A stretch of DNA of 27,135 nt from Bacillota bacterium. Its GTDB lineage: Bacteria > Bacillota > Clostridia > Peptostreptococcales > Anaerovoracaceae. Position 1 is the first letter of the stretch. Every line of letters starts with the position of its first letter. The notes under the pieces are model-generated. The model did no database searches. It was not told where the DNA came from and saw only the letters and a list, made by a program, of their open reading frames with translations. The position numbers were made by a program, and so were the translations under genes. This document shows positions 6,229 through 15,325 of the stretch, piece after piece. Where the stretch lies: the NCBI GenBank assembly GCA_029219125.1, contig JAQXSU010000077.1:1-27135 (forward strand), in the 5' to 3' direction.

Positions 6229-8256
6229 ATGAGATACGCAGATGTTATTATAGACAATAAAAGCAGGCACACCGACAGCCTGTATACCTATAAGACGGAG
6301 GATACTGCCGTGAAGGCAGGGGACCGGGTGCGGATTCCTTTCGGTTCGTATAATAAAGAACGGATCGGCTATGTGTACCGAACCCATAGCGAAGAAGAAG
6401 CCGCAGACAGCCTGAACTGTCCGCCGGAAAAGATAAAGACAATTCTCGGTGTGGACGACAGTCTGCCTCTGACCGAAGAGATCATGACCACTGCCGGCTG
6501 GATGAAGCAGCGTTACGGCATTACATACTGGGACTGTGTACGGTGCTTTATCCCCGCAGGAGGACCTGCCAGAGAAGGAAAGGAAAAGGAACCGTATCAG
6601 GGGCTGGCCGGACATTATGACAAGCCGGAAGCTCTGACGGAAGAACAGCAGGCTGCGGTGGACCGGATCGGAAGCGCCATCGACGCCGGCAGGCAGGAGA
6701 ATTTTCTCCTTCACGGCGTAACTTCCAGCGGCAAGACAGAAGTCTACATGGAAGCCATCGACCGGTGTCTGGCACAGGGAAAGACGGCAATCATGCTGGT
6801 TCCGGAAATTGCCCTGACGACCCAGATGATCGACCGGTTTGCCGGCCGCTTCGGCAAGGAGAATCTGGCAGTCATGCATAGCAAGCTGACCCGGCGGGAA
6901 CGATATGACGAGTGGCAGCGGATCCGCCGCGGCCAGGCACGCATCGTGGTGGGTGCCCGGATGGGAGTCTTTTCCCCGCTGGAAAACATCGGCATCATCA
7001 TTCTGGATGAGGAGCATGAAGCCACGTATAAAGCGGATATGACGCCGAAGTATGAGACGGTGGATGTGGCGCTGAAGCGCCTGAAATACTATGACGGGGT
7101 GCTGCTGCTGGGCAGCGCTACGCCATCAGTGGTATCTTATCAGCGGTGCAGAGAAGGAATCTACCAGCTCATCGAACTGAAGGAGCGGTTTAACCAGACA
7201 CCGCTTCCTGACGTGGAAATCGTGGATATGCGGGAAGAACTGAAAGCGGGAAATATGACGATTTTCAGCCGCCCGCTCTTCCGTTCCATGAAGGAAACCC
7301 TGGAGGCCGGCCAGCAGATCATCCTGTTTCAGAATCGGAGAGGGTATTCCAGCTTCATTTCCTGCAGGGAATGCGGAACGGCTATGAAATGTCCCAAGTG
7401 CGGCATCTCACTGACCTATCACAAAGGCTGGGACCGGGCAGTCTGCCACTACTGCGGCAGAAAGTTCCCGGTACCGAAGACCTGTCCGGAATGCGGAAGC
7501 CGGTACATCCGATATTTCGGCATCGGCACGGAGCAGGTGGAGGAAGCAGCGGAAAAATTCTTTCCGGAGGCAGCGGTGGACCGGCTGGATCTGGATGCGG
7601 TAAAGACGAGAAAAGATCTGGATCGAATCCTGAAAAAATTCGCCGGTGGGGAAACGAAGATCCTCATCGGGACCCAGCTGGTGGCAAAGGGGCTTGACTT
7701 CCGAAATGTGGGCCTGGTGGGCGTCATCGCTGCAGACGTTACCCTGAACATTCCCGATTACCGCTCCACGGAACGGACCTTTCAGCTGGTGACCCAGGTG
7801 GCAGGCCGTGCAGGACGGGGTGACCGGCAGGGCAAGGTCATCGTGCAGACTTACGAACCGGATAACTACGCATTGAAGGCGGCGAAAAATCACGACTATG
7901 ATGCGTTCTTCCGACAGGAGATCCGGCTGCGCCAGTTTATGGATTATCCGCCCTTCACCGATCTGATCATGGTGAATTTCACTTCGGCAGAGGAGGCGAC
8001 AGCCCTGGGAGCCGCAGAACGGTGCAGAGTCTATATGGAACACGCCATCGGAACAGAACATGCCAACCAGGTGCTGGCACCGAAGGTGGCCGTCAATTTC
8101 AAAGGAGAAGATTTTCGGTATTATATTCTGATTAAATGCCCGCGGGGCAGCCGAAATCAATATATTTTTTATCTGGACAATTTCAGCCAGATTCTGCTGC
8201 GGGAGAAGATCGACTGCAATATGAACCTCGATGTGAACCCATACAGCACGTTATAA
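6229..8256 (+). CDS. priA: Primosomal protein N' (replication restart helicase PriA)
   Basis: PriA recognises stalled replication forks and reloads the replisome through its 3'-5' superfamily 2 helicase. The 675-residue protein has an N-terminal DNA-binding domain, Walker A G163-V-T-S-S-G-K169-T, Walker B D260-E-E-H and a zinc region from C379. That region has four C-x2-C pairs (C-R-E-C, C-P-K-C, C-H-Y-C, C-P-E-C) inserted in the helicase, followed by the motif G-T-Q-x-V-A-K-G-x-D-F and late V-A-G-R-A-G-R. The frame extends upstream into asnA, but M-R-Y-A-D-V at 6229 is the natural N-terminus. It has almost no Shine-Dalgarno and lies 5 bp after the asnA stop, so translation is probably coupled. 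It is somewhat shorter than the Bacillus protein (about 800). Confidence 0.95.
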   Translation: MRYADVIIDNKSRHTDSLYTYKTEDTAVKAGDRVRIPFGSYNKERIGYVYRTHSEEEAADSLNCPPEKIKTILGVDDSLPLTEEIMTTAGWMKQRYGITYWDCVRCFIPAGGPAREGKEKEPYQGLAGHYDKPEALTEEQQAAVDRIGSAIDAGRQENFLLHGVTSSGKTEVYMEAIDRCLAQGKTAIMLVPEIALTTQMIDRFAGRFGKENLAVMHSKLTRRERYDEWQRIRRGQARIVVGARMGVFSPLENIGIIILDEEHEATYKADMTPKYETVDVALKRLKYYDGVLLLGSATPSVVSYQRCREGIYQLIELKERFNQTPLPDVEIVDMREELKAGNMTIFSRPLFRSMKETLEAGQQIILFQNRRGYSSFISCRECGTAMKCPKCGISLTYHKGWDRAVCHYCGRKFPVPKTCPECGSRYIRYFGIGTEQVEEAAEKFFPEAAVDRLDLDAVKTRKDLDRILKKFAGGETKILIGTQLVAKGLDFRNVGLVGVIAADVTLNIPDYRSTERTFQLVTQVAGRAGRGDRQGKVIVQTYEPDNYALKAAKNHDYDAFFRQEIRLRQFMDYPPFTDLIMVNFTSAEEATALGAAERCRVYMEHAIGTEHANQVLAPKVAVNFKGEDFRYYILIKCPRGSRNQYIFYLDNFSQILLREKIDCNMNLDVNPYSTL

Positions 8257-8308
8257 CCATTTTTTCTATTTAAGTATGTAAGAAAGAAACAAAATTCAGG
8301 AGGATACA

Positions 8309-8806
8309 ATGGCAATCAGAAATGTAGTAACTGAAGGAGATGAAATACTGCGGAAGAAATGCAGGGAAGTACCGGAAGTCACAGACCGGATCCGCATGAC
8401 CATGGAAGACATGCTGGAGACCATGCGTGACCAGTATGGTGTGGGAATCGCTGCACCGCAGGTGGGTATCATGCGCAGAATGTTTGTGGCGGAGCCGGAG
8501 CCGGGCAGAGTGTATTTCATGATCAATCCCGTGATTCTGGAGCAGTCCGGAAGTCAGATTGATGATGAAGGCTGTCTCAGTGTGCCGGGGATGATCGGTA
8601 CGGTGGAGCGGCCGGATACCATCAAAATCCAGGCGCTGGATCTGGACGGAAATCTTCAGGTTTACGATTTTCAGGACTTTGACGCCAGAGTTATGTGCCA
8701 CGAGTACGACCATCTGGACGGAATTCTGTATATTGACAAGGCAGAAAACATCCGGGAGGCCGCTGCGGCATATGACGAAGAGGATGAATTCGGAGAGGAA
8801 GAATAA
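8309..8806 (+). CDS. def: Peptide deformylase
   Basis: This metalloenzyme removes the N-formyl group from nascent proteins at the ribosome. The three family motifs are intact: G-V-G-I-A-A-P-Q-V-G, E-G-C89-L-S-V-P-G, and H131-E132-Y-D-H135. They supply the metal ligands Cys89, His131 and His135 and the catalytic Glu132. The length of 165 residues fits type 1 enzymes. The C-terminus carries an acidic tail (D-E-E-D-E-F-G-E-E-E). AGGAGG stands 6 bases before the ATG. It is paired with fmt, which starts 3 bp later, so the formylating and deformylating enzymes are co-expressed. It follows priA in the order common in Firmicutes. Confidence 0.97.
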   Translation: MAIRNVVTEGDEILRKKCREVPEVTDRIRMTMEDMLETMRDQYGVGIAAPQVGIMRRMFVAEPEPGRVYFMINPVILEQSGSQIDDEGCLSVPGMIGTVERPDTIKIQALDLDGNLQVYDFQDFDARVMCHEYDHLDGILYIDKAENIREAAAAYDEEDEFGEEE

Positions 8807-8809
8807 ACG

Positions 8810-9739
8810 ATGAAAACCGTGTTTATGGGGACACCGGATTTCGCCGCTGTTGTACTGGATTCTGTGGTGAAAGCCGGCCATGAGGTGGGATATGTGATCA
8901 CCCAGCCGGACAAGGCGAGAGACCGGGGAAAGAAAATACAGTTTACGCCGGTGAAGGAAAAGGCACTGGAATACGGGCTGGAAGTACTCCAGCCGGAGAA
9001 GGTGAGAGGAAACGAGACGCTGCTGGAGCAGCTGCGGGAATACGGACCGGATATCATCGTCGTTGTGGCATACGGACAGATCCTGCCGAAGGATCTGCTG
9101 GATCTGCCGCCACTGGGCTGTATCAATGTCCATGCTTCACTGCTTCCGAAGCTTCGGGGAGCATCTCCGATTCAGAATGCCATCGTCACGGGAGAAACCG
9201 TTACCGGCGTAACCATCATGCAGATGGGCGAGGGGCTGGATACGGGAGACATGCTGACGAAGGTGGAAGTGGAAATCGGCAGAATGAACGGTGAGCAGCT
9301 TCATGACGCACTGGCGGAAGCCGGGGCGAAGCTTCTGGTGGAGACACTGCCGAAACTGGAAGCCGGTCTGATCACACCGCAGCCTCAGGATGACAGCCGG
9401 TCCACCTATGCGGGCCTCATCCGGAAGGCAGACGGAAAGATCGACTTCCGGAAAACGCCGGAAGAAATCGAGCGGCTGATCCGTGGATTTGATCCGTGGC
9501 CGGGTGCATTCTGCGACTGCAACGGCACCGTGATGAAGCTCTGGGCTGCACAGCCGCTGGCTGATACAAGTGATCAGGAACCGGGCACGGTTCTCCGTGC
9601 AGGAGAAGAAGGAATGGATATCAGCTGCGGCGGACGGGTCCTTCGGGTCACGGAGATTCAGATGCCGGGAAAGAAACGTGTTTTCGTAAAAGATTATCTG
9701 CGGGGAAATTCCATTGCAGCCGGAACGCTGCTGAAATAA
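8810..9739 (+). CDS. fmt: Methionyl-tRNA formyltransferase
   Basis: Fmt formylates initiator Met-tRNA using 10-formyltetrahydrofolate. The 309-residue length is standard. The N-terminal Rossmann domain begins K-T-V-F-M-G-T-P-D-F. The catalytic triad is present as N106-V-H108-x-S-L-L-P and D144 in G-L-D-T-G-D, with the K-L-R-G-A-S-P-I-Q loop. The C-terminal OB-like domain for tRNA binding includes R-G-F-D-P-W-P-G-A (about 222-232). It lies 3 bp after def, so ribosomes probably reinitiate from one to the other. A zinc protease gene follows after 15 bp. Confidence 0.97.
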   Translation: MKTVFMGTPDFAAVVLDSVVKAGHEVGYVITQPDKARDRGKKIQFTPVKEKALEYGLEVLQPEKVRGNETLLEQLREYGPDIIVVVAYGQILPKDLLDLPPLGCINVHASLLPKLRGASPIQNAIVTGETVTGVTIMQMGEGLDTGDMLTKVEVEIGRMNGEQLHDALAEAGAKLLVETLPKLEAGLITPQPQDDSRSTYAGLIRKADGKIDFRKTPEEIERLIRGFDPWPGAFCDCNGTVMKLWAAQPLADTSDQEPGTVLRAGEEGMDISCGGRVLRVTEIQMPGKKRVFVKDYLRGNSIAAGTLLK

Positions 9740-9754
9740 AGGGGGAAAAGTATT

Positions 9755-10453
9755 ATGTATTGGTATGACTGGTCCTATTTTATTTTAATTCCTGCGATTC
9801 TGTTTACCCTGTATGCACAGGGCAAGGTGCAGGGAAATTTCAAAAAGTTTTCGAAAGTGCGGACCATGCGGGGTCTGACCGGCGCACAGGCAGCCAGAAG
9901 AATGCTGGATGCCAACGGACTGTCCGATGTGCAGATTGAGCAGATTTCCGGGAGCCTGACGGATCACTACGATCCGCGGAAGCGGGTGCTGCGTCTTTCG
10001 CAGACGGTGTATAATGTGAATTCTGTGGCGGCGGTCAGCGTGGCCTGCCATGAAGCGGGACATGCGGTGCAGCATGCGGAATCCTATATGCCGCTTCTCA
10101 TGCGGAATAACATCGTGCCTCTGGTGAATTTTGCATCGACGCTGAGCTGGCCGCTGATTCTGATCGGACTGCTTCTGCTTGCAAACGGAAGCTACATGGG
10201 AGATACCCTGTTCTTCATTGGCGTGATCGCTTTCCTTGCGGTCATTCTGTTTCACGCCATTACGCTGCCGGTGGAGTTCAATGCCAGCAGCCGTGCTCTG
10301 CAGCAGATGGAAGGCCTTGGCCTGATCGTGGACGAGGAAGAAGGCGGCGCGAAAAAGGTGCTTCGTGCAGCGGCTATGACCTATGTGGCATCCCTTGCTA
10401 TGGCGGTGATGAATCTGCTTCGGATTTTGGCACTGCGTGGAAGAAGAGATTAG
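9755..10453 (+). CDS. YugP-type membrane zinc metallopeptidase (COG2738)
   Basis: The 232-residue protein has an N-terminal membrane segment, a soluble part with the zinc-protease motif H99-E-A-G-H103 in C-H-E-A-G-H-A-V-Q-H, and three more hydrophobic segments (about 125-145, 150-170 and 205-222). P-V-E174-F-N-A-S-S-R-A is the conserved region that likely gives the third zinc ligand. This is the pattern of the YugP family, distantly similar to HtpX. Its substrates are, to my knowledge, unknown; membrane protein quality control is a guess from the fold. The gene between fmt and rsmB is a common arrangement in Clostridia. The Shine-Dalgarno is AAAGGGGG. Confidence 0.88.
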   Translation: MYWYDWSYFILIPAILFTLYAQGKVQGNFKKFSKVRTMRGLTGAQAARRMLDANGLSDVQIEQISGSLTDHYDPRKRVLRLSQTVYNVNSVAAVSVACHEAGHAVQHAESYMPLLMRNNIVPLVNFASTLSWPLILIGLLLLANGSYMGDTLFFIGVIAFLAVILFHAITLPVEFNASSRALQQMEGLGLIVDEEEGGAKKVLRAAAMTYVASLAMAVMNLLRILALRGRRD

Positions 10454-10471
10454 TATTGAAGAGATTCGTAT

Positions 10472-11791
10472 ATGGATATCAACCGAAAAACAGCTTATGA
10501 AGTGCTGCTGGACATGGAGACGAACCAGTCTTACTCCAATCTGGCGCTGAATCAATATATCGAAAAAAATAAGCCGGAAAATCCTGCCTTCGTGCGGGAA
10601 CTGGTTTACGGTGTGACGGAAAACCGGATTTTAATGGACTACTATCTGGCTGCTCAGATACCGTCCGGTCTCCGGAAGGTAAAAAAACAGGATCTGACCC
10701 TGCTGAGAATGGGCATTTATCAGCTTTTGTTCATGGACTCGGTACCGTCCTATGCCGCTGTCAGTGAAACGGTAGCCATGGCACGGAGGCTGTGCCGCGG
10801 CAGGGAAGGCTTCATCAACGGCGTCCTGCGCGGCTTTCAGAGACGAACGGAAGGGAATGAACTTCCGACGCTGCCGGACCGTGAGACAGATCCCGTACAG
10901 TATCTGTCCGTAAGATATTCTGCGGCCCGCTGGCTGGTGGAGCTGTGGATCGATGCCTACGGAACGGAGAAGACAGAGAAGCTTTTAGAAGCGTCCAATG
11001 GAAGACCGCTGCTTTCCCTTCGTGTGAACCGGAAAAAGACGGACCGGAATGCCTTGATGCAGCAGCTGCGGCAGGATGGCTTCCAAGTGGAAGCTGGCAG
11101 CCTTTCGGACCGGGTGATCCTGGTGACAGGAAAAGGCACCGGCATCCTGCAGCATCGGCTCTATAAAGATGGCTGGTTCTCGGTGCAGGATCAGGCTTCT
11201 GTCCTTGCGGCAGATACGCTGCATCCGATAGAAGGAAATCTGGTGGTAGATGTCTGTGCCGCACCGGGCGGAAAGACCATGGCTCTGGCCGAGGATATGG
11301 GAGATGACGTGGAATCGGAAGCCGGAGAGATTTTTGCCTTTGATATTTATGAACATAAACTGAAGCTGATGGAGGAGCAGGCGGAGCGGCTGGGGATTTC
11401 CATACTGAAAACCCGATGTCAGGATGCAAGGCAGGCCTGCGAAGAATTAAAGGGCAAAGCAGACTGTGTGCTGGCAGATGTGCCGTGTTCCGGCCTGGGT
11501 GTAATACGCCGGAAGCCTGAAATCAAGCTGAAAGAAAAGGCCGAGCTTGATTTTGCTGAACTGGAAGAACGGCAGAAGGAAATCCTGCATGCCGCCAGCA
11601 GCTATGTGAAACCGGGAGGAAGCCTGGTATACAGCACATGTACCATAAACCCGGCAGAAAACGAAAAGCAGATCGAAGCATTCCTTGCCGGGCATGAAGA
11701 TTTTGCGGAGAAAAAAAGGCTCCAGCTGCTGCCCGGCCGCGAAACGGACGGTTTCTTTATCTGCAGACTGGAAAGAGCACAAAAGGAGTAA
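10472..11791 (+). CDS. rsmB: 16S rRNA cytosine-5 methyltransferase RsmB (NusB domain plus methylase)
   Basis: RsmB methylates a 16S rRNA cytosine (C967 in E. coli numbering) using S-adenosylmethionine. The 439-residue protein has an N-terminal NusB-like RNA-binding domain (about 1-135) and a C-terminal Rossmann methylase. The SAM-binding motif is V-D-V-C-A-A-P-G-G-K-T (about 258-268). The P338-C339 motif and the catalytic T-C390 motif (Y-S-T-C-T-I-N-P-x-E-N-E) are both present, as required for the RsmB/NSUN mechanism. It lies 18 bp after the zinc protease. In many relatives rlmN comes next; here the PP2C phosphatase gene follows after 21 bp. Confidence 0.95.
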   Translation: MDINRKTAYEVLLDMETNQSYSNLALNQYIEKNKPENPAFVRELVYGVTENRILMDYYLAAQIPSGLRKVKKQDLTLLRMGIYQLLFMDSVPSYAAVSETVAMARRLCRGREGFINGVLRGFQRRTEGNELPTLPDRETDPVQYLSVRYSAARWLVELWIDAYGTEKTEKLLEASNGRPLLSLRVNRKKTDRNALMQQLRQDGFQVEAGSLSDRVILVTGKGTGILQHRLYKDGWFSVQDQASVLAADTLHPIEGNLVVDVCAAPGGKTMALAEDMGDDVESEAGEIFAFDIYEHKLKLMEEQAERLGISILKTRCQDARQACEELKGKADCVLADVPCSGLGVIRRKPEIKLKEKAELDFAELEERQKEILHAASSYVKPGGSLVYSTCTINPAENEKQIEAFLAGHEDFAEKKRLQLLPGRETDGFFICRLERAQKE

Positions 11792-11812
11792 GAATCAGGA
11801 GGCGATACGTAC

Positions 11813-12562
11813 ATGGAGGTTGGATTCAAGTCCGATAAAGGACAGCGAAGGCAGAACAATGAGGATGCCTGCTTCATTCTTCTGGCGGATAAGGTCTATG
11901 TGGTAGCAGACGGCGTGGGCGGCGGAAATGCCGGTGAGATCGCCAGCAGAACCGCGGTGAGTCAGATTGCCAATTACATAGTGGAACATCCCATCGAAGA
12001 AACCGGGGATAAATATAAGATAGCGTCTTATTTTCAGAATTGTCTGGACAAGGTGAACGGCCATATTTTCGAGATGGCCAATAAATATACCGCAAACCGC
12101 GGAATGGCTACGACCATTGTGGTGGTATATGCAGGCAGGGGAAAAGCATACATCACCAATGTGGGAGACAGCAGGGCGTATCTGTTTCGGAGCGGACAGC
12201 TGACGCAGCTGACAGAAGATCACACTTATGTGAATACGCTGGTAAAAGCCGGGGTACTGACTCCGGAACAGGCGGAAACAGACGAACGGAAAAACGTCAT
12301 TACAAGGGCAATGGGAGCAGAACCGGATGTGGAGCCGGACTTTTTCCAGGTGGATATTGCGGCGGATGATATTATCATCATGTGCACTGACGGGCTTTAT
12401 GATGAGGTCAGTGAAGATGAGATCGTGGAGGTCCTCAGCGAAGGAAGAACCATGTCGAATACATGCAGCGAACTGGTTCGAAGGGCAAATGACCACGGCG
12501 GTCATGACAATATCACAGTCATAAGTTTAAGGGTTACGGAGGAAGATATCCATGAGCAATAG
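11813..12562 (+). CDS. prpC: PP2C-family protein serine/threonine phosphatase (PrpC/Stp)
   Basis: This phosphatase reverses phosphorylation by the adjacent PrkC kinase. The 249-residue protein carries the PP2C metal-binding motifs: R-x-x-N-E-D near residue 19, A-D33-G-V-G-G-G, N-V-G-D-S-R-A-Y, I-T-R-A-M-G, C-T-D193-G-L-Y-D and H-D232-N-I-T-V. The two-metal centre therefore looks intact. It is a minimal cytoplasmic form with no membrane anchor. An AGGAGGCGAT site precedes the ATG. Its end overlaps the kinase gene by 11 nt, so the phosphatase and kinase are translationally coupled, the conserved arrangement in Firmicutes. Confidence 0.95.
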   Translation: MEVGFKSDKGQRRQNNEDACFILLADKVYVVADGVGGGNAGEIASRTAVSQIANYIVEHPIEETGDKYKIASYFQNCLDKVNGHIFEMANKYTANRGMATTIVVVYAGRGKAYITNVGDSRAYLFRSGQLTQLTEDHTYVNTLVKAGVLTPEQAETDERKNVITRAMGAEPDVEPDFFQVDIAADDIIIMCTDGLYDEVSEDEIVEVLSEGRTMSNTCSELVRRANDHGGHDNITVISLRVTEEDIHEQ

Positions 12563-14405
12563 ATTACTGGCAGGTAGATATGAACTGATTGAAAAAATCG
12601 GCGAAGGCGGCATGGCCGTCGTATATAAAGCAAGATGCCGGCTGCTGAACCGGTACGTGGCAATCAAAATTCTCAGACCGGAATTTACGAAGGATGAATC
12701 CTTTATCGAAAGCTTCAAAAAAGAATCACAGGCAGCGGCCGGACTGTCTCATCCGAATATTGTCAGTGTTTACGATGTAGGCAAGGAGGGGAATCTCCAT
12801 TTCATCGTCATGGAGCTGGTGGAGGGAAAACCGCTCAGCCAGCTGATTTCGGAAAAAGGCCGTCTGGATTACAAAGAAGCCATTGAAATCACCAAGCAGG
12901 TTGCATCCGCATTGAGTCTGGCCCACAAAAACCAGATCATACATAGGGATGTTAAACCGCATAATATTCTGATCACCACTACGGGAGTGGCTAAGCTTGC
13001 AGATTTTGGCATCGCCCAGGCGGTGAGCAACTCCACCATGGTGGATGGAAAGGACAACAAGGTCATGGGTTCTGTCCACTATTTGTCGCCAGAGCAGGCA
13101 AGGGGATCCTATGTGGATGAACGGACCGATATCTATTCTCTGGGAATCGTCCTTTATGAAATGCTTACCGGAAAGGTGCCGTTCGACGGGGACAATCCGA
13201 TTTCCATCGCACTGATGCATATCAATGATCCGATGACACCGCCGTCCAGACTGGTTTCCGGCATTCCGCCGCAGCTGGAGAAGGTGGTGATGAAGGCAAC
13301 CGATAAGTACCAGAATAACCGATACAGCACCGCCGATGAAATGATCAAAGATCTGGATAACATCGAGTTTATCACCAAGGTGATGGGAAATAAGATTTTT
13401 GTGGATGATTCTGCGCAAAATCCGTCTGTCGGGGAGAAGGAACGTGTGCAGGGCGGCGTTTTCGGCGAGGAGATTGATGAAAAATCAATCTTCTCAGAAG
13501 AAGGACGGGATTCCGCACATTCCGGAAAAAGCGGGAAGAGCGGGAAAAGCGGAAAGAGCGGAAATAATTCAAATAACCGCCTCATTGCCGTTATCGTTGT
13601 GGCAGCAATCATCGTTTTCGGTGCCGGGATTTTTGCTCTGGGATCCGCCATGGGCTGGTTCGGAGGTGACAGCGAAGATATTCCGGTTCCGGATCTGAAA
13701 GGAAAGACAGTAGAAGAAGCGCAGGCAGAACTGGAGGAACTGGGCCTCGTCCTGCAGGAAGGCGAGCAGGTATACAGTCCTGACCAGGAGGAAGGAAAGA
13801 TTACGTCTCAGATGCCGAGTGAAGGTACCGTAGTGACAAAGGGCCAGACCATAACGGTGAATGTCAGCAAGGGGAAAAAGGACGGCGTCGTGCCAAGTAT
13901 TCTGGATAAAGATTATAAAGAGGCGGAAGCGTATCTGGCTGAATTCGGATTCCAGCTGGGAGAGATCAAGACGGTAAACAGTCCGAAGCCAAAGGGAATC
14001 ATTCTGTCGCAGACACCGGGGGCAGGGCAGAAAGCCGCCAGCGGAACCCGGATTGATATTGAAATCAGCGACGGAGCCGGAAAAGAAACGACGAAGGTAC
14101 CGAATCTGACCGGAAAGACGAAGGAACAGGCAGATGCAGCCATTGCGGCAGCAGGTCTGGTGGTGGACTTTGATAATATCACCTATGAAGAAAATGACCT
14201 GGCACCGGCCAATACGGTCATCGCACAGTATCCTGTGGCTGATACAGAGGTTGAAGTCGGATCAAAGGTTTCTTACCGTCTGACGAAGGCACCGGAAGTG
14301 GTTCCGCCTGCAGAAGGCGGCGATGACGGTGACGGAAGCGGCGAGGAAGGAAACGGAACAGAAGGCGGCGACGGAGATGACACCGATGCCGATGGAGAAG
14401 AATAA
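12552..14405 (+). CDS. prkC: PASTA-domain serine/threonine protein kinase (PrkC)
   Basis: The 617-residue protein is a membrane kinase that senses cell-wall fragments. The N-terminal kinase domain (about 1-275) has G-E-G-G-M-A-V-V-Y, K39 in V-A-I-K, the catalytic H131-R-D133-V-K-P-H-N, D-F-G and S-P-E-Q-A-R-G. A basic juxtamembrane linker contains four S-G-K repeats. One membrane segment (about 344-366) leads to three PASTA domains outside (about 377-443, 446-510 and 515-582), then a Gly/Asp/Glu-rich tail to the end. Muropeptide binding by PASTA domains and roles in growth, dormancy and wall control are known for the family. The GGAGG site is inside the phosphatase gene, which it overlaps by 11 nt. 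rsgA, often a substrate in relatives, follows after 3 bp. Confidence 0.96.
   Translation: MSNRLLAGRYELIEKIGEGGMAVVYKARCRLLNRYVAIKILRPEFTKDESFIESFKKESQAAAGLSHPNIVSVYDVGKEGNLHFIVMELVEGKPLSQLISEKGRLDYKEAIEITKQVASALSLAHKNQIIHRDVKPHNILITTTGVAKLADFGIAQAVSNSTMVDGKDNKVMGSVHYLSPEQARGSYVDERTDIYSLGIVLYEMLTGKVPFDGDNPISIALMHINDPMTPPSRLVSGIPPQLEKVVMKATDKYQNNRYSTADEMIKDLDNIEFITKVMGNKIFVDDSAQNPSVGEKERVQGGVFGEEIDEKSIFSEEGRDSAHSGKSGKSGKSGKSGNNSNNRLIAVIVVAAIIVFGAGIFALGSAMGWFGGDSEDIPVPDLKGKTVEEAQAELEELGLVLQEGEQVYSPDQEEGKITSQMPSEGTVVTKGQTITVNVSKGKKDGVVPSILDKDYKEAEAYLAEFGFQLGEIKTVNSPKPKGIILSQTPGAGQKAASGTRIDIEISDGAGKETTKVPNLTGKTKEQADAAIAAAGLVVDFDNITYEENDLAPANTVIAQYPVADTEVEVGSKVSYRLTKAPEVVPPAEGGDDGDGSGEEGNGTEGGDGDDTDADGEE
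13521..13562 (+). repeat. 9-bp tandem repeats encoding Ser-Gly-Lys in the PrkC linker
   Basis: Four consecutive Ser-Gly-Lys codon triplets followed by another Ser-Gly form an imperfect 9-bp tandem array (AGC-GGN-AAR). The variation is mostly synonymous. The array lies just before the predicted membrane segment of the kinase. Such arrays can change length by slippage without breaking the frame. Confidence 0.8.
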
Positions 14406-14408
14406 TCT

Positions 14409-15275
14409 ATGACTGGACTGATAACGAAAGGGATCGGCGGATTCTATTATGTGCTGACCGATGAGGGGATCATTGAAGCCAAAGGCAGGGGAATCTTCAA
14501 AAAAGACGGGATTACCCTTGCTGTAGGTGATGTGGTGGAACTGGAGCGAACGGAGGATGGAAAGGGTGTGATCAACAGCATTCACCCGCGAAAAAACCAG
14601 TTCATCCGTCCGCCCATCGTTAATGTGGATACCTTTCTGGTGGTTTTCGCACCGGCCCGGCCGAAGCCAAACTACATGCTGATTGACAAGTTTCTGATCA
14701 TGGCGGAAATGAACGGCATTGAGCCGGTGCTTTGCCTGAATAAGTGTGATCTTGTTTCCTCCGAAGAAATCGAAGAAATACGCCAGATTTATGACGGGAT
14801 CTATTCGTTTCTTTCAATCAGCTGTAAGACAGGTGAAGGCCTTGCAGAACTGGAAAAGCTTGTATCCGGAAAGAAGGCTGCACTGGCAGGTCCTTCCGGT
14901 GTAGGAAAATCCACAATACTAAACCATCTGCATCCGGAGGCAAATATGGAAACCGGTGCGATCAGTCAGAAAACCAGCCGGGGACGGCATACCACACGTC
15001 ATGTGGAGATTTTTCAGCTGCAGAACGGTGGAATGATATACGACACACCGGGATTTACCTCTTTTGAGATACTGGAAGCAGAAGAAGATAATCTGGCAGG
15101 ATTTTATCCGGAAATGGAAGCGCTGCAGGGCCGGTGCCGGTATGATGACTGCCGCCATCGCAGTGAACCGGACTGCGCAGTGCGCAATGCTGTGGAGGCG
15201 GGAAGGATTCATCCAAAAAGATATGCGTCTTATCTTGCCAATCTGGATGAGATTCGCAGCAGAAAAAAATACTGA
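14409..15275 (+). CDS. rsgA: Ribosome small subunit-dependent GTPase RsgA (circularly permuted)
   Basis: RsgA helps late maturation of the 30S subunit. The 288-residue protein has an N-terminal OB fold (about 1-68), then a circularly permuted GTPase in which N111-K-C-D114 (G4) comes before the Walker A loop G161-P-S-G-V-G-K167-S-T and D-T-P-G-F (G3). The C-terminal zinc finger is C243-x4-C248-x-H250-x5-C256. All features match RsgA (YloQ/CpgA in Bacillus). The start is 3 bp after prkC with GGAGAAG upstream. The neighbouring kinase and phosphatase fit the known phosphorylation of this GTPase in Firmicutes. Confidence 0.96.
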   Translation: MTGLITKGIGGFYYVLTDEGIIEAKGRGIFKKDGITLAVGDVVELERTEDGKGVINSIHPRKNQFIRPPIVNVDTFLVVFAPARPKPNYMLIDKFLIMAEMNGIEPVLCLNKCDLVSSEEIEEIRQIYDGIYSFLSISCKTGEGLAELEKLVSGKKAALAGPSGVGKSTILNHLHPEANMETGAISQKTSRGRHTTRHVEIFQLQNGGMIYDTPGFTSFEILEAEEDNLAGFYPEMEALQGRCRYDDCRHRSEPDCAVRNAVEAGRIHPKRYASYLANLDEIRSRKKY

Positions 15276-15325
15276 TTAGATACTGATACTATAATATATC
15301 CACAGGTTGAGAAAGGAAAGAAATT

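Noticed and set aside
15267..15295. Possible promoter before rpe
   Set aside because: TATAAT is present at 15290-15295 but no recognisable -35 lies at 16-18 bp; rpe is probably served by the upstream operon.
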